Both the position numbers and the translations under genes were made by a program. 64,000 nt of DNA from Arthrobacter_M sp030063245 (lineage in GTDB: Bacteria; Actinomycetota; Actinomycetes; Actinomycetales; Micrococcaceae), in NCBI RefSeq assembly GCF_051131705.1, contig NZ_CP180316.1:1054001-1118000 (forward strand). Reading direction: 5' to 3'. The notes beneath the pieces are model-generated. The model was given only the letters and a program-made list of their open reading frames with translations, had not been told where the DNA came from and searched no databases. Of this stretch, positions 25,668 through 32,812 are shown in pieces (the first letter of the stretch is position 1; the number at the start of each line of letters is the position of its first letter).

Positions 25668-26348
25668 GTGAGACTGATCGGAGCGGGAACCCGGCGCGGT
25701 GAAACCCTGACGGATCATGAGGTGATCCTCACCGTCCCCAATGTGCTCACGGTGCTGCGTTTTCTCGGTGTGCCACTTTTCATGTGGCTCGTCCTCGCCG
25801 AACAGCAGTACGGCTTCGGCGTGTTGGTGCTGGCCATCATGGGCGGCACCGATTGGGTGGATGGCTATGTGGCACGCCGTTTTGATCAGATGTCCCGGCT
25901 GGGGAGAGTGCTTGATCCCATCGCCGACCGGCTGGCGCTGACCGCCGTGGCAATCACCCTGGTGATCGCCGGCCTCGCCCCTTGGTGGCTGCTGGCCGCA
26001 CTGGTGGTTCCGGACGCCGTCCTGCTGACCATGTGCATCGTGTTCTTCCGCTGGCATCCGGATCTGCCGGTCAGCATCCTGGGAAAAGTCCGGATCGCCG
26101 CGCTTCTGCTGGGCACTCCGCTGCTCCTGCTGGCGAAGGCGGTGGGCTCGGAGCCGAATGCGCTCCAGATTCTCGCCTGGATCTTCCTGACGATAGGAAT
26201 AGTGGGTCACCTGATCGCGGCCAACAGCTACTTTTGGGCTATTTTGCGCAAACACCGCCAGCTCCGCAGCGCGGGACGGATACCCGATGGTTCGCTGCCG
26301 AACGAACCACTGTCCCCTGGCCCCCGGGCCGGAGACGGTGCCCCGTGA
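25668..26348 (+). CDS. CDP-alcohol phosphatidyltransferase family protein (PgsA/Cls-like)
   Basis: A 226-residue membrane enzyme. The CDP-alcohol phosphotransferase motif is complete: TDWVDGYVARRFDQMSRLGRVLDPIADRL gives the D-x2-DG-x2-AR...G-x3-D-x3-D arrangement of metal and CDP-lipid ligands. Several hydrophobic helices follow. It should transfer a phosphatidyl group from CDP-diacylglycerol to an alcohol such as glycerol-phosphate, inositol-phosphate or phosphatidylglycerol. The acceptor is not determinable. The GTG start has GGAGGAGGG 7 nt upstream. The stop codon overlaps the next start by 1 nt (TGATG). The long Pro-rich tail is unlikely to matter for catalysis. Confidence 0.85.
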   Translation: MRLIGAGTRRGETLTDHEVILTVPNVLTVLRFLGVPLFMWLVLAEQQYGFGVLVLAIMGGTDWVDGYVARRFDQMSRLGRVLDPIADRLALTAVAITLVIAGLAPWWLLAALVVPDAVLLTMCIVFFRWHPDLPVSILGKVRIAALLLGTPLLLLAKAVGSEPNALQILAWIFLTIGIVGHLIAANSYFWAILRKHRQLRSAGRIPDGSLPNEPLSPGPRAGDGAP

Positions 26349-27268
26349 TGTGGCTCGCTGTGACCTGCGCCGTAGCCGGCGCGTTTTTTCTGGCCTTCGG
26401 CGCCCAGCGCCAGGGCAGTGCAGTTCAGGCCAACACCGGCGGTCTGGCTCTGGGCGGGAACGGATTTCTTCGACTGCTGCGCAATCCGCGCTGGGTGCTG
26501 GGACTGCTGCTGTTGACCGCCGGCATGGCTCTTAACGTGGTGGCTCTGACCCTGGGAACCCTGACCGTGATTCAGCCGATCGGGGCGATTGCCCTTGTCA
26601 TCACAACGATCGTCAATGCCAAGGATCAGAACATCAGGCTCAACCGTGCCACCGTCGTAACGATCTCGTTATGCGTCACGGGAAGTGCACTGTTCGTGCT
26701 GCTCGCCGTCAATGTGGTGCGCGAAAACACGCATGTCACGGTGGCGGAGGAGCTGACGGTCGTCCTGCTGCTGGCCGTCGTCGTCGGGCTTCTGGGCACC
26801 TGCATGGTGCTCTTCAAGCACCGGCTGAAGGCATTTTTCTACATCCTCGGGGCGGGGGCCCTGTTCGGTTTCGTCGCGGTGCTGACCAGGATCATTTCAA
26901 AGCAGCTCTTCGATCCGAACGGTCTTTTTCTGCTGAACGTGCAGTGGTATTCCATTATTGCCATTGCCGCCGCCGGCGGGCTGGGCTCCTGGTTCGTGCA
27001 AAGCGCCTATGCCAGCGGACCGCCTGATCTGGTGATTGCCGGACTGACGGTGATCGACCCCATTGTGGGTATCGCGATTGGCATCACCATTCTGGGCGAG
27101 CTCCGCCCCGACGTGCCCGCAGTGATTGCCATTGGCATGGCCGGAGCCGCATTGCTTGCTATCGTGGGAGTTGTAGCGCTGTCCCGACACCATCCCGATG
27201 TGGTCAAACAGAGAGACGCATCCCGAAAGGACCATAAAAAGGGCTCGAAAAAAACCGCGAAGCGGTAG
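26348..27268 (+). CDS. DMT-superfamily (NIPA-like) membrane transporter
   Basis: A 306-residue protein with nine or ten hydrophobic helices. The order of segments (LAVTCAVAGAFFLAFGAQRQG, NPRWVLGLLLLTAGMALNVVAL, TVIQPIGAIALVITT, then a repeated second half with TVIDPIVGIAIGITILGE) fits the drug/metabolite transporter superfamily and resembles the NIPA/EamA-type proteins found in actinobacteria. The two PI(G/V)-containing helices are the inverted repeat. The tail is Lys-rich. It is coupled to the CDP-alcohol enzyme by TGATG and to the glycosyltransferase downstream by a short gap of 111 nt. The substrate is unknown; a lipid or cation is possible. Confidence 0.7.
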   Translation: MWLAVTCAVAGAFFLAFGAQRQGSAVQANTGGLALGGNGFLRLLRNPRWVLGLLLLTAGMALNVVALTLGTLTVIQPIGAIALVITTIVNAKDQNIRLNRATVVTISLCVTGSALFVLLAVNVVRENTHVTVAEELTVVLLLAVVVGLLGTCMVLFKHRLKAFFYILGAGALFGFVAVLTRIISKQLFDPNGLFLLNVQWYSIIAIAAAGGLGSWFVQSAYASGPPDLVIAGLTVIDPIVGIAIGITILGELRPDVPAVIAIGMAGAALLAIVGVVALSRHHPDVVKQRDASRKDHKKGSKKTAKR

Positions 27269-27309
27269 CCCGGTGTGGGGGAGTCCAGTCGTCAGCGTCA
27301 AAACACGTC

Positions 27310-27354
27310 GGCCGGGAATCCCGGCGCGCGCGGACCCGGTGGGAACCGGGCGCG
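27310..27354 (+). other. Two hairpins in the leader of the glycosyltransferase gene
   Basis: GCCGGG/CCCGGC (27311-27325) and CCCGGT/ACCGGG (27334-27350, extendable by CGCG on both sides) form consecutive stems just before the AGGAG site. They could be a terminator-attenuator or a structured leader; I could not match them to a riboswitch. Confidence 0.45.
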
Positions 27355-27379
27355 TGAGAAGCCACCAGGAGTAATTTCA

Positions 27380-28642
27380 GTGACATCCGTACAGAGCACC
27401 GAACCGCACCACCGGGCCGCGGCCCAGCACGCACCGGAGGCCCGCACGGAACCCGAAGTTCAGCCGAAGCGCCTGACCGTCCTGATCGCTGCAGACACCT
27501 ACGCTCCCCAGGTCAACGGCGCGGCAATGTTCACCTACCGTCTGGCCAAGGGGATGACCGCGCGCAGCCACGACGTCCACGTCCTCGCGTGCCGCGCGGA
27601 CAAGGGGAAAAGCTTCACCGAGTTCCGCGGGGAGGCTTCGGTGCACCGGCTCCGTGCCCATTCGGTGCCGACGCATGAGTATTTCCGCGTCTGCCTGCCC
27701 TGGGAAATCAAGAAGGACATCAGCCTGCTTTTTGACCGGATCGAACCGGACGTGGTGCACGTCCAGAGCCACTATATGATCGGCGAGCAGGTTGTGTACG
27801 AGGCCCAGCGCCGCGGTATCCGGATCATCGCGACGAATCATTTCATGCCGGAAAACCTGAATCCTTTCCTGCCGTTTCCGCAGTGGCTCAAGAACATTAT
27901 CGGGCGCGTGTCATGGAAGGACATGGGCAAGGTCATGGGCCGGGCGGACGTGATCACTACTCCCACGCCGCTGGCCGCTAAGGCCATGCACCGGCACGCG
28001 TTCCTGCCACGGGTGCTCCCGCTCTCCAACGGAATCGATTCGGCAGTCTATGAGCTCCAGCCCGGCGAGGACATTGAACGGCACCAACATCCCACGGTGC
28101 TCTTTGCCGGGCGTTTGGCGGAAGAAAAGCACGTTGACGTCCTGCTTGACGCGGTTGCCAAGACGCCGGCAGAACTCAACGTCCACGTGGAAATTGTCGG
28201 CGGTGGGGAGGTCAAAGCCGCGCTCAAGGCTCAGGCGCAACGCCTGGGGCTGAAGGACCGCGTCAAGTTTTTCGGTCTCGCCAGCGATGCGGACCTGCGC
28301 AAGGCGTACATTCAAGCGGATCTCTTTTGCATGCCGGGCACCGCAGAGCTGCAGTCACTGGTCACACTGGAGGCCATGAGCGCCTCCACCCCCGTGGTTT
28401 TGGCCAATGCCATGGCACTGCCGCACCTGGTGCGGGAGGGCAGCAACGGATACCTGTTCACACCTGGGGACAGCAGCGACCTGGCGCAGAAAATCGCCAC
28501 CATTCTGCAGCTTCCCGCAGAAGACCGCGCGGCCATGGGTGAGGCCAGCCACGAGATGGTGGAAAAGCATGGCCTGGCCAAGACGCTGGACACCTTCGAA
28601 GACCTGTACCGCGGCGGCCGGTACGAGGACTATGCGGTCTAG
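27380..28642 (+). CDS. Glycosyltransferase family 4 (GT-B fold)
   Basis: A 420-residue retaining glycosyltransferase. The acceptor half opens with LTVLIAADTYAPQVNGAAMFTYRLAKGM and the donor half has VLFAGRLAEEKHVDVLLDA, EIVGGGEVKAALKAQA and MPGTAELQSLVTLEAMSASTPVV with the E-x7-E motif that binds the nucleotide sugar. This matches MgtA-like alpha-mannosyl or alpha-glucosyl transferases of actinobacterial lipid glycans. GTG at 27380 is chosen with AGGAG 8 nt upstream; an upstream in-frame start is less likely. With the phosphatidyltransferase and membrane transporter it suggests membrane-lipid or lipoglycan synthesis, but that is inference. Its stop codon opens the G-rich heptamer array. Confidence 0.8.
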   Translation: MTSVQSTEPHHRAAAQHAPEARTEPEVQPKRLTVLIAADTYAPQVNGAAMFTYRLAKGMTARSHDVHVLACRADKGKSFTEFRGEASVHRLRAHSVPTHEYFRVCLPWEIKKDISLLFDRIEPDVVHVQSHYMIGEQVVYEAQRRGIRIIATNHFMPENLNPFLPFPQWLKNIIGRVSWKDMGKVMGRADVITTPTPLAAKAMHRHAFLPRVLPLSNGIDSAVYELQPGEDIERHQHPTVLFAGRLAEEKHVDVLLDAVAKTPAELNVHVEIVGGGEVKAALKAQAQRLGLKDRVKFFGLASDADLRKAYIQADLFCMPGTAELQSLVTLEAMSASTPVVLANAMALPHLVREGSNGYLFTPGDSSDLAQKIATILQLPAEDRAAMGEASHEMVEKHGLAKTLDTFEDLYRGGRYEDYAV

Positions 28643-28716
28643 GGTCTGGGGTCTGGGGTCTGGGGTCTGGGGTCTGGGGTCTGGCGTTTGGGGTTTGGGG
28701 TTTGGGGTCTGGCGTC
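28641..28716 (+). repeat. G-rich heptamer array (GGGGTCT/GGGGTTT), quadruplex-prone
   Basis: Directly from the glycosyltransferase stop codon, the + strand reads AGGGTCT followed by repeated GGGGTCT, then GGGGTTT, with loops of 3 nt between runs of four G. More than eight G-runs occur in about 75 bp. The related unit continues right of the insertion element at 30482-30545. Confidence 0.9.
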
Positions 28717-30485
28717 TAGGTGCATGGGTCGGTAGTGGTTTTAGCCGTTTGATGTTCGGCGGCGTGGCAGCCGATGAATCCTGATGCCGGTAATAATTTC
28801 CTTTGAAGGAGGCGCCCCCGCCCCGAGGGATCGTTCAGCGAGGTGTGAAGAGCCGCCGTTGGCGTCCCGGGGCTGCCCCGTTGCCGGCCCCCGTTCTACA
28901 TCCGCGCCAGGGAGGCCGCCCGGGTGCGGTGGCTGAAGAGCTTCATTAGGTTGTGGCACCCTGCCAGCAACTCCCACTCACGCGCTGCCTTCTCCATGCC
29001 GCGCAGGAGCACGTTTTTGCCCTGCCGGGTCTTGATCTGGCCGAAGACCGGTTCAACGATCGCTTTGCGCCGGGCATAAATTTTCTTGCCCTTCTTGGTT
29101 TTGAGTTTCCGTCCCATCCGTTCTGCCAGGCTCGCGTTGGCCGGGATCCTGCCCCGGGGCGACTCGGGAATCGGCGTACCGTGTTTCATGCGTCGGGTGG
29201 AGATGAAGAACTCGGTTGAATGAGCCGTTTCAACGTCTTTGACGTGCTCGAGGTTGGCTGCCGAGCAATACCCGGCGTCGGCACTCCACGTCGTGGGCAT
29301 TGCACCTACAGAGACAGCCGTGTGTTCGATCATGGGGGCCAGCTGCTGCACATCCACGGCCACGTTGTTCAATCTGGTGGCAACAATTACCTGGTGGTCA
29401 GCATCCACGACGGCCTGGCCGTTGTAGCAGTAATGGTATGAACCATCCGCGGTTTTCATGATCCGCGCGTCCGGGTCCGTGAAGTTCCGTTGCGCCGTGG
29501 GCTTCGGCTCGGCCTTCGCAGCGGCAGTGTCGCCGGCAGCGGTGATGTCCTCGTCATCATCGCCGCGGGACCGGGCCTTCTCTTCCGCGAGCTGGCGGGC
29601 CTTGGCAGCGGCTTCTTCCTCCAGTGAGGCACGGGCCGTGGCCATCGCCGCGGCCCGGGCCCGCCTGTTCGCCAGCTCCGCGGGGAGTTCGTCCCCGCGA
29701 GTGCCCGGCCCGAAGCGGGCGTCCTCGGCCGCGTCGACGGTCTTCGCCTCTTCCATCAGGTCGCTGATCTCATCGGCCAGGACCTTCTGCTTCGCGCTCA
29801 ACCGGGCATAGCTCATGGCCTTGTGCCGGGACGCGTTGGCCCGCACCTTCGTCCCGTCCAGGGCCACCCTGCCCAGGGAGACCATACCCGCGGCCCGGCA
29901 CAGTTCCAGGGCCTGGAGGAACACGTTCGCCAGGGCCGCGAGGTGGCGTTCGCGGAAACGGGCGATCGAGCGGAAATCAGGGGCCTGCTGCGCGGCCAGC
30001 CACCGGAACGCGACCACATCCGTACATGCCCGCTCCAACTCCCGCGAGGAGCGGACCCCGACACAATATCCGTACAGGACGATGCGCAGCATCAGGCGCG
30101 GATCATACGGCGGCTGGCCCTTGGCCTTCGCATAGGACTTGTAGAAGCGGGCCAGGTCCAGCTCCGTGTCCACCATTTCGGCAATGAACCGGGCCAGATG
30201 GTTTTGCGGCAGCCACTCATCCAGTGACGGCGGGACCAGCATCACCGCCTCGGGTTCAAACCCCCGGAACCGCTTCCTGGCCCCGCCGTTGGCATCCATC
30301 GGCTCATCAACGGCCGGAGGCACGAGGGGCCCCACGAGCGACTCGGCGAACAAACCATCCTGGGAACCGGCATCCATACCCCAATTCTCCCAGCCCCACA
30401 TCCGGCAGCCCGGCTAATCCGCCGGCGTTTTAAATAATTCGCCGGCGTTTTAAAACTAGGACGGACTACTGACCCACGCACCTAG
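28716..30485 (-). mobile_element. IS1182-family insertion sequence with CTAG flanks
   Basis: The element core is 28720-30481 (1762 bp). Its ends match as inverted repeats: GTGCATGGGTCGGTAGT at 28720-28736 and the complement of 30465-30481, with 15 of 17 bases alike. CTAG stands outside both ends (28716-28719 and 30482-30485). This suggests a 4-bp target duplication, although CTAG is a palindrome. It carries one intact transposase on the minus strand. Just inside the right end GCCGGCGTTTTAAA is repeated at 30421-30434 and 30441-30454, possible transposase-binding or promoter sites. No passenger genes. Confidence 0.88.
28896..30401 (-). CDS. IS1182-family transposase
   Basis: A 501-residue transposase. 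The DUF772-type N-terminal domain (LPQNHLARFIAEMVDTELDL, YDPRLMLRIVLYGYCVGVRSSRELERAC, FRWLAAQQAPDFRSIARFRERH) is followed by the catalytic region: VALDGTKVRANAS (first Asp), a charged coiled linker near 215-290, DPDARIMKTADGSYHYCYNGQAVVD, WSADAGYCSAANLE (second Asp) and KKIYARRKAIVEPVFGQIKTRQG (catalytic Glu). No frameshift or stop interrupts it, so it may be active. The start at 30401 (MWGWENWGMDAG) gives the longest product; ATG 30377 is the alternative. Confidence 0.93.
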   Translation of the reverse strand: MWGWENWGMDAGSQDGLFAESLVGPLVPPAVDEPMDANGGARKRFRGFEPEAVMLVPPSLDEWLPQNHLARFIAEMVDTELDLARFYKSYAKAKGQPPYDPRLMLRIVLYGYCVGVRSSRELERACTDVVAFRWLAAQQAPDFRSIARFRERHLAALANVFLQALELCRAAGMVSLGRVALDGTKVRANASRHKAMSYARLSAKQKVLADEISDLMEEAKTVDAAEDARFGPGTRGDELPAELANRRARAAAMATARASLEEEAAAKARQLAEEKARSRGDDDEDITAAGDTAAAKAEPKPTAQRNFTDPDARIMKTADGSYHYCYNGQAVVDADHQVIVATRLNNVAVDVQQLAPMIEHTAVSVGAMPTTWSADAGYCSAANLEHVKDVETAHSTEFFISTRRMKHGTPIPESPRGRIPANASLAERMGRKLKTKKGKKIYARRKAIVEPVFGQIKTRQGKNVLLRGMEKAAREWELLAGCHNLMKLFSHRTRAASLARM

Positions 30486-30545
30486 GGTCTGGCGTCTAGG
30501 GCTGGATTCTGGAATCCGGGGTTTGAATTCTGGGATCTGTGGCCG
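30486..30545. repeat. Right-hand part of the G-rich array
   Basis: GGTCTGGCGTCTAGGGCTGG and more degenerate units (GGATTCTGGAATCCGGGG, GAATTCTGGGATCTG) continue the array interrupted by the element. Joined without the element, the original would read ...GTCTGGCGTCTAGGGTCTGGCGTCTAG.... The rest of the gap up to 30682 holds no gene. Confidence 0.75.
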
Positions 30546-30682
30546 GGAGCTCGGTCCGAAACCACAAGACGCTGCAGCCGATCGGCAATTCCTGCTTCAC
30601 TGACGGCCCGACGGGTAAATGCGCGGAAGCTGGCTTCAGACCTATTAGGATGGCTAGGACGGCCGTTTCGGTGCGTGCGCAT

Positions 30683-30756
30683 GGGGCTATAGCTCAGCTG
30701 GTTAGAGCGCGGGACTCATAATCCTAAGGTCCTCGGTTCAAGTCCGAGTAGCCCTA
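30683..30756 (+). tRNA. tRNA with CAT anticodon (elongator Met, or lysidine-type Ile2)
   Basis: A 74-nt cloverleaf: acceptor GGGGCTA with TAGCCCT, D arm GCTC/GAGC, anticodon loop CTCATAA, T arm CTCGGTTCAAGTCCGAG and discriminator A. Pairing shows a G1-T72 wobble and a C-A mismatch at the top of the anticodon stem. CAT can be read as elongator Met or, after lysidine modification, Ile(AUA). Sequence alone does not settle it. CCA is not encoded. Confidence 0.9.
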
Positions 30757-31228
30757 CAGACAAGATTGAAGGTCCGGCAAGATGAAGGTGCGGTCCCTGC
30801 GGGGGCCGGACCTTCATCTGTTCAGTCGTTGCCGGGCCGGCCTTTAGCGCGTCGGCGGGGTGGCGGGATGGCCCGGGTAGGGCCGGGTAGGGCTGGGCCG
30901 GACCCTGGCCATAGGGCGGCGGATAGACGCCTTCCTCCGGTGGCAGATTTCCGCCAGCGAGCCGCACCAGCACGGCGGTGTTCTGCGCCGTTTTGATGCT
31001 GGCCAACAGGGATTCCAACCCGATGCGGACGAAGACGAGGTACAACAATCCGACTATCGGTCCGAGAATCAGCAGGACGAATACCCCTAAAAGTCCATTC
31101 TGGTTGAACGCCGCGATGACGAAGATCATATAGCTTAGGCCAATTCCGACCATCGCAAGAATGTAGACGATTTTTGCGACCGTCGGTGCGATGTACCTGT
31201 CGAAGCTCAGGTCAAAAAGACTCTTCAT
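30716..31228 (-). CDS. DUF4282-domain membrane protein
   Basis: A 170-residue protein. The N-terminal half is the DUF4282 pattern: SLFDLSFDRYIAPTVAKIVYILAMVGIGLSYMIFVIAAF with a second helix (LLGVFVLLILGPIVGLLYLVFVRIGLE), two membrane spans separated by a short loop, then LLASIKTAQNTAVLVR. The Pro/Gly-rich middle follows. From about residue 128 the frame runs through a hairpin and ends inside the tRNA gene on the opposite strand (GLEPRTLGL). That tail is therefore read-through of non-coding sequence. Start 31228 has GGGGAAT upstream; longer upstream frames are not credible. Role unknown. Confidence 0.7.
   Translation of the reverse strand: MKSLFDLSFDRYIAPTVAKIVYILAMVGIGLSYMIFVIAAFNQNGLLGVFVLLILGPIVGLLYLVFVRIGLESLLASIKTAQNTAVLVRLAGGNLPPEEGVYPPPYGQGPAQPYPALPGPSRHPADALKAGPATTEQMKVRPPQGPHLHLAGPSILSVGLLGLEPRTLGL
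30767..30816 (+). terminator. 12-bp perfect hairpin after the CAT tRNA
   Basis: Arms 30767-30778 (TGAAGGTCCGGC) and 30805-30816 are perfectly complementary, with a 26-nt loop. No strong T tract follows. It also overlaps the 3' end of the DUF4282 frame on the other strand and may serve both. Confidence 0.6.
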
Positions 31229-31607
31229 TAGATTCCCCAATAATGATAGGTGCGTCAAGGACCAGCGGGACCCCTGTAACTGCCATCCAGCGCAAATAAC
31301 GCTTACTGCCATCCGGCAAATACTTTCCACAGCATACTGTGCAGCGGCTCACGGTCAGAATGTGAACTTTCGGAGGAACCGTGGAGATAAATCCGCGGCT
31401 GTGAATCGCCGCGCGGCTGGCCAAAAGTCCCGGCGTAGCTGGCCAGGGGACAGAGGGTGGGCCTCAGATCTTTCGTCGTCCGCTGCAGCCCCGTTGGAAG
31501 TCTTTGCCGCCGGAGGATAACTGCGGTATGTTACTCATGAGTAACTAATCCGGATCCTGTTTCGGGCAACCTCTCAGATCAGCAGGATCACGAGCGAAGG
31601 AACGCCG
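31229..31607. other. 379-bp divergent intergenic region with a palindrome
   Basis: No gene is evident. It contains a short direct repeat ACTGCCATCC (about 31277 and 31308) and the operator-like palindrome at 31530-31545. The right end carries a GAAGGAACG ribosome-binding site for the acyl-CoA dehydrogenase. Confidence 0.6.
31530..31545. promoter_or_regulatory. Perfect 16-bp palindrome GTTACTCATGAGTAAC (probable operator)
   Basis: The sequence is its own reverse complement over all 16 bases, 63 nt ahead of the glutaryl-CoA-dehydrogenase-like gene. TTACT-N4-AGTAA-type sites are typical of TetR-family acyl-CoA-sensing repressors. The matching regulator is not identified; none is adjacent. Confidence 0.6.
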
Positions 31608-32795
31608 ATGTCCAAGGCCATTGACCTCAATAATCTCCCTTACGCCGATGGCGATTTCTATTCTTTTGAACACCTCCTAAGCGATGCGGAACGTGCGCGG
31701 CTACAGGAGGTCCGGGATTTTCTGACCAAGGAGGTCCGGCCGATTGCTGTCGATTGCTGGAACCGCGCCGATTTCCCGATGGAGATTATCCCGAAGCTGG
31801 CGGAGCTGGACGTGGTCAGCCCGGTCCGTCGCCAGGGATATTCCAACGTTTTTGCCGGGATGGTGCATGCAGAGTTCACGCGGGCGGATGCCTCCATCGC
31901 CACGTTCATGGGTGTCCATGATGGTCTGTTTACTGGTTCCGTTGAGGAGCTGGCGTCCGAGGAGCAGAAGGCTGCTTGGCTGCCGGATATCTACTCTCTG
32001 AAGAAGATCGGTGCCTTCGGGCTGACCGAGCCGCTGGGGGGTTCGGATGTTGCCGGCGGAACCCGGACGACCGCCCAGCGTGACGGTGACAACTGGATTC
32101 TGAATGGCGCCAAGCGGTGGATCGGCAATGCCACTTTCTCCGACTGGGTGTTGATCTTCGCCCGGGACGTGGCCGATAACCAGGTGAAGGGCTTCCTGCT
32201 GGACACCAGGACCGAGGGCTATGCCGCGACGAAGATTGAAAACAAGATTTCGCTGCGCACCGTGCAGAACGCGGATATCACGCTGACCAATGTGGTGGTT
32301 CCAGATGAGTTCAAACTGGCCGGGGCCAACAGCTTCCGCGATACCAACAAGGTGCTGAAGGTGACGCGTCTTGGCGTGGCCTGGCAGGCCGTGGGGCAGC
32401 AGCTTGCTGCCTTCGATGTGGCTCGCCGGTACGCGGTGGAGCGTCAGCAGTTTGGCCGCCCGCTAGCGTCCTTCCAGCTGGTACAGGATCAGCTGGTACA
32501 GATCCTGGGCAACGCGGTCAGCTCGATGGGCATGATGGTCCGGCTGGCGCAGCTTGAGGACGAGGGCGTGGCCAAGGACGAGCAGTCGACGCTGGCCAAG
32601 GCCTTCACGACGGCGCGGATGCGCGAGAGCGTCGCTTTGGGCCGCAGCATTCTGGGCGGCAATGGCATCGTCACGGACTATGAAATGGCAAAGATCTTTG
32701 CCGACGCCGAGGCGATTTACTCCTACGAGGGCACCCACGAAGTCAATACCCTGGTGACCGGCCGGGCCATCACGGGAATCTCCGCGATCGTCTGA
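31608..32795 (+). CDS. Acyl-CoA dehydrogenase, glutaryl-CoA-dehydrogenase-like
   Basis: A 395-residue FAD enzyme. The dehydrogenase landmarks are GAFGLTEPLGGSDVAGGTRT (substrate/FAD motif), KRWIGNATFSDW, and the C-terminal GGNGIVTDYEMAKIFADAEAIYSYEGTHEVNTLVTGRAITG with the catalytic Glu in YEGTHE. The GRAITG ending and ILGGNGI are typical of glutaryl-CoA dehydrogenases, which oxidise and decarboxylate glutaryl-CoA to crotonyl-CoA. VARDV-type electron transfer would go to ETF. Start 31608 has GAAGGAACG upstream. It stands alone, so its pathway (lysine/tryptophan or other acid degradation) is inferred only. A short/branched-chain acyl-CoA dehydrogenase is the alternative. Confidence 0.8.
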   Translation: MSKAIDLNNLPYADGDFYSFEHLLSDAERARLQEVRDFLTKEVRPIAVDCWNRADFPMEIIPKLAELDVVSPVRRQGYSNVFAGMVHAEFTRADASIATFMGVHDGLFTGSVEELASEEQKAAWLPDIYSLKKIGAFGLTEPLGGSDVAGGTRTTAQRDGDNWILNGAKRWIGNATFSDWVLIFARDVADNQVKGFLLDTRTEGYAATKIENKISLRTVQNADITLTNVVVPDEFKLAGANSFRDTNKVLKVTRLGVAWQAVGQQLAAFDVARRYAVERQQFGRPLASFQLVQDQLVQILGNAVSSMGMMVRLAQLEDEGVAKDEQSTLAKAFTTARMRESVALGRSILGGNGIVTDYEMAKIFADAEAIYSYEGTHEVNTLVTGRAITGISAIV

Positions 32796-32812
32796 GGCGC
32801 CAGAACGGCACC

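Noticed and set aside
27310..27379. Cobalamin or other known riboswitch before the glycosyltransferase
   Set aside because: Two short stems only. The B12-box and other conserved cores are missing.
28641..28716. Possible CRISPR array
   Set aside because: The 7-nt period has no spacers and no Cas genes are near; it is a simple G-rich repeat.
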